A stretch of DNA of 64,000 nt, taken from NCBI RefSeq assembly GCF_902806455.1, contig NZ_CADCWQ010000001.1, positions 2,232,001-2,296,000 on the forward strand, given 5' to 3'. The notes beneath the pieces are model-generated. The model saw only the letters and a list, made by a program, of their open reading frames with translations, was not told the origin of the DNA and did no database searches. Shown one piece after another: positions 62,607 through 64,000 of the stretch (its first letter is position 1; each line of letters starts with the position of its first letter). The position numbers and the translations under genes are program-made. This stretch comes from Virgibacillus doumboii. GTDB taxonomy: Bacteria; Bacillota; Bacilli; Bacillales; Amphibacillaceae.

Positions 62607-63610
62607 TCACTTATCTTTAGCAATCTTTTTCCTGTCCGGAGCCAATGGCGGTTCCTCCAACCAATTATTTTTAGTCATTAAATTAAACCATTCCTTTGTG
62701 ATCATCAGATTTTTCAAAATGATACTCTCATACGTTGTCACTAGGTCCACTCGCATGGCAGACGCAAGACCTGAGCCGTGGTAAGCCTGTGAAGACTGTA
62801 ATAAAAAACCAATATGATAAAGCATTAATTTATCCGAAAAAGGAGATTCTTGTGAAGTGGTTACTTCGGATTCCCAGGACATAGGTACTGGAAGATTATC
62901 TCCATGTAATAATTTAGTTAATGCTTGTATTTGTTGGTCGGATGATTTTTGTGTGCTCTTTAAAAATTTCCTTACTTCCTTTGATTGTGTTACTTGACTA
63001 AACCCGATAGAAAGTGACTTTTCCATTATTTTCTTTTTTATATTAAGTGAGAGAGCAATAATTTCGGTTGAAGATAAAGGGCGTTTGTCCCCAAAAAACC
63101 ATCAATAAATTTCTGTCCGGAAACAAAATCAACATGATCTTCAGGGTAAAAATAAGGATCTCTTTGAAAATGCCCTTTTTCCAGCAACAATTCAGTGGTT
63201 CGATGGTACATGCTCATCCCATCTTTACTGCACGAATCATAGAAGTGTCTTAGGTCTTTTCTTACTGATGAACTGAGTGATGTGGAATGACCTAACATAC
63301 CATGCAACGTCATAATGTGTAAATAATGCAAGCAGAAGATGTCAGAAAATAACCTTTTGGCGTCTTTATTAATGTCTGTTTCATTAAAACCAATCGGAAT
63401 TGGGAAACCATCCTTTTCAATGAACTGTTCTATTTGATGTTTTTGTGTATCAAATATTCTGATTGCGTCTTCAAAAAGTAATTTTATATTCTCATCTTCT
63501 ATAATGGACAACATATATTTATTGACAATATCAGTGGCGGTTCCATTTATATATTCTCCCCACAATGTTCCTATTTCAGCAGATGTGAGCTTTATATCTT
63601 CTTTATCCAC
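62607..63610 (-). pseudogene. Two-domain DUF3231 gene with a frameshift
   Basis: Two frames together give the two DUF3231 halves found in the 25840 protein. The first half (from GTG 63610) runs to VDFVSGQKFIDGFLG and then leaves frame; the second frame resumes as FFGDKRPLSSTEIIALSLNI, just where the paralogue reads WFGERRPL. The break is in a T6/G4 stretch near 63085-63098. The end NNWLEEPPLAPDRKKIAKDK matches its relative. It is either a fresh pseudogene or a sequencing error at the homopolymer. Confidence 0.8.
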
Positions 63611-63766
63611 ATAATCACCTCAACCTAATGTTTCCCAAGTATGAGTATTTTATAGGTATTTGTTCAATGTTGGGAGCTTTAGGTTCTTCGTATTCCTAAA
63701 GGAAAAGCAAAGGATGAATTCCACAAAATTTCCTATAAAAGGGAACAAGAAATTGAGATGAAGATA

Positions 63767-64000
63767 TTATTGTTTTTTAAACCTGTTTCCCGTATTAACA
63801 TATACAAGTATAAATACGACAATCGCTATAAACAAAATCATCCCAACTGTAAAGAGCCAGCCAATTTCAAATGCTTCGCTGAGCACCCAAAATACCATGG
63901 CAAAAGACAGGATAAACATCATTTTCCCCATGAACTTGCATAATGCTTCCACATCATATTTTGCTTTTTCTTCCTTTGGCAGCGTGTTAAACCCTGCTAT
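63767..64000 (-). CDS. DUF3784 family membrane protein (5' end outside window)
   Basis: 78 codons are open from the window edge to the TAA at 63767. IAGFNTLPKEEKAKYDVEAL is the family's cytoplasmic loop, followed by two membrane spans (MMFILSFAMVFWVL and GWLFTVGMILFIAIVVFILV). The first span must lie beyond the edge. DUF3784 proteins are small membrane proteins of unknown role. Confidence 0.82.
   Translation of the reverse strand: MAGFNTLPKEEKAKYDVEALCKFMGKMMFILSFAMVFWVLSEAFEIGWLFTVGMILFIAIVVFILVYVNTGNRFKKQ

Overview
The window comes from a low-GC Gram-positive spore former of the Bacillaceae, most like the halotolerant Virgibacillus, Oceanobacillus or Lentibacillus group. Reasons: purine-rich AGGAGG ribosome sites with many TTG and GTG starts; YndM, YitT, DUF421, DUF3231 and SLAP-domain families; a spore-type sulfolactate pathway; a SleB-type spore hydrolase; and the GAGGCTGGGACAAAA-ended palindromic repeats found in these genera. 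The genus is an inference. No rRNA, tRNA or CRISPR array was seen.

Layout. 0-9.5 kb: end of an ABC exporter operon, a compound palindromic repeat, DUF421, DUF3231, MFS and YitT genes, then a sulfolactate cluster (yitC-yitD-VOC) divergent from cysH. 9.5-16.1 kb: a copper island (copZ, copA, csoR, a Met-rich membrane protein and copB) with three matching CsoR-type operators. 16.5-24 kb: a lipoprotein, DUF421, prfC, a 15-unit 20-bp tandem repeat, a C45 acyltransferase and an ABC exporter. 24-31.5 kb: Sco1, YndM, a two-domain DUF3231 protein, a dicarboxylate/glutamate symporter, a second palindromic repeat, a patatin-like protein and a CPA1 antiporter. 31.5-38 kb: an ABC exporter with a LytTR regulator fused to a degenerate ABC domain, several small proteins, two small protein kinases and a second YitT protein. 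38-48 kb: housekeeping accessory enzymes, an MFS exporter preceded by a leader-peptide attenuator, a decayed DNA-repair chimera, NERD, HemAT-CZB, GNAT and SleB genes. 48-53 kb: a six-gene operon for an FAD/Fe-S imino- or opine-type dehydrogenase with a DctM-like transporter and a racemase. 53.5-56 kb: a two-gene ion-driven motor resembling ZorA/ZorB without the usual Zorya effector genes. 56-60 kb: a fructokinase-like kinase, a wrecked MFS gene beside an IS605-type tnpB with a nonsense codon, and very small basic proteins. 60-64 kb: an Asp/Glu racemase, an ECF sigma operon with an atypical membrane partner, a frameshifted DUF3231 gene and the end of a DUF3784 gene.

The strongest candidates for something new are the orphan ZorAB-like motor, the attenuated MFS gene with an abnormal start, a set of three genes that seem to start at ATT, the LytTR/pseudo-ABC regulator with a 21-bp-spaced direct repeat beside it, and a Ser/Arg-rich peptide converging on a protein kinase gene. 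All functional statements rest on reading the sequence and on family knowledge; no database search was run.
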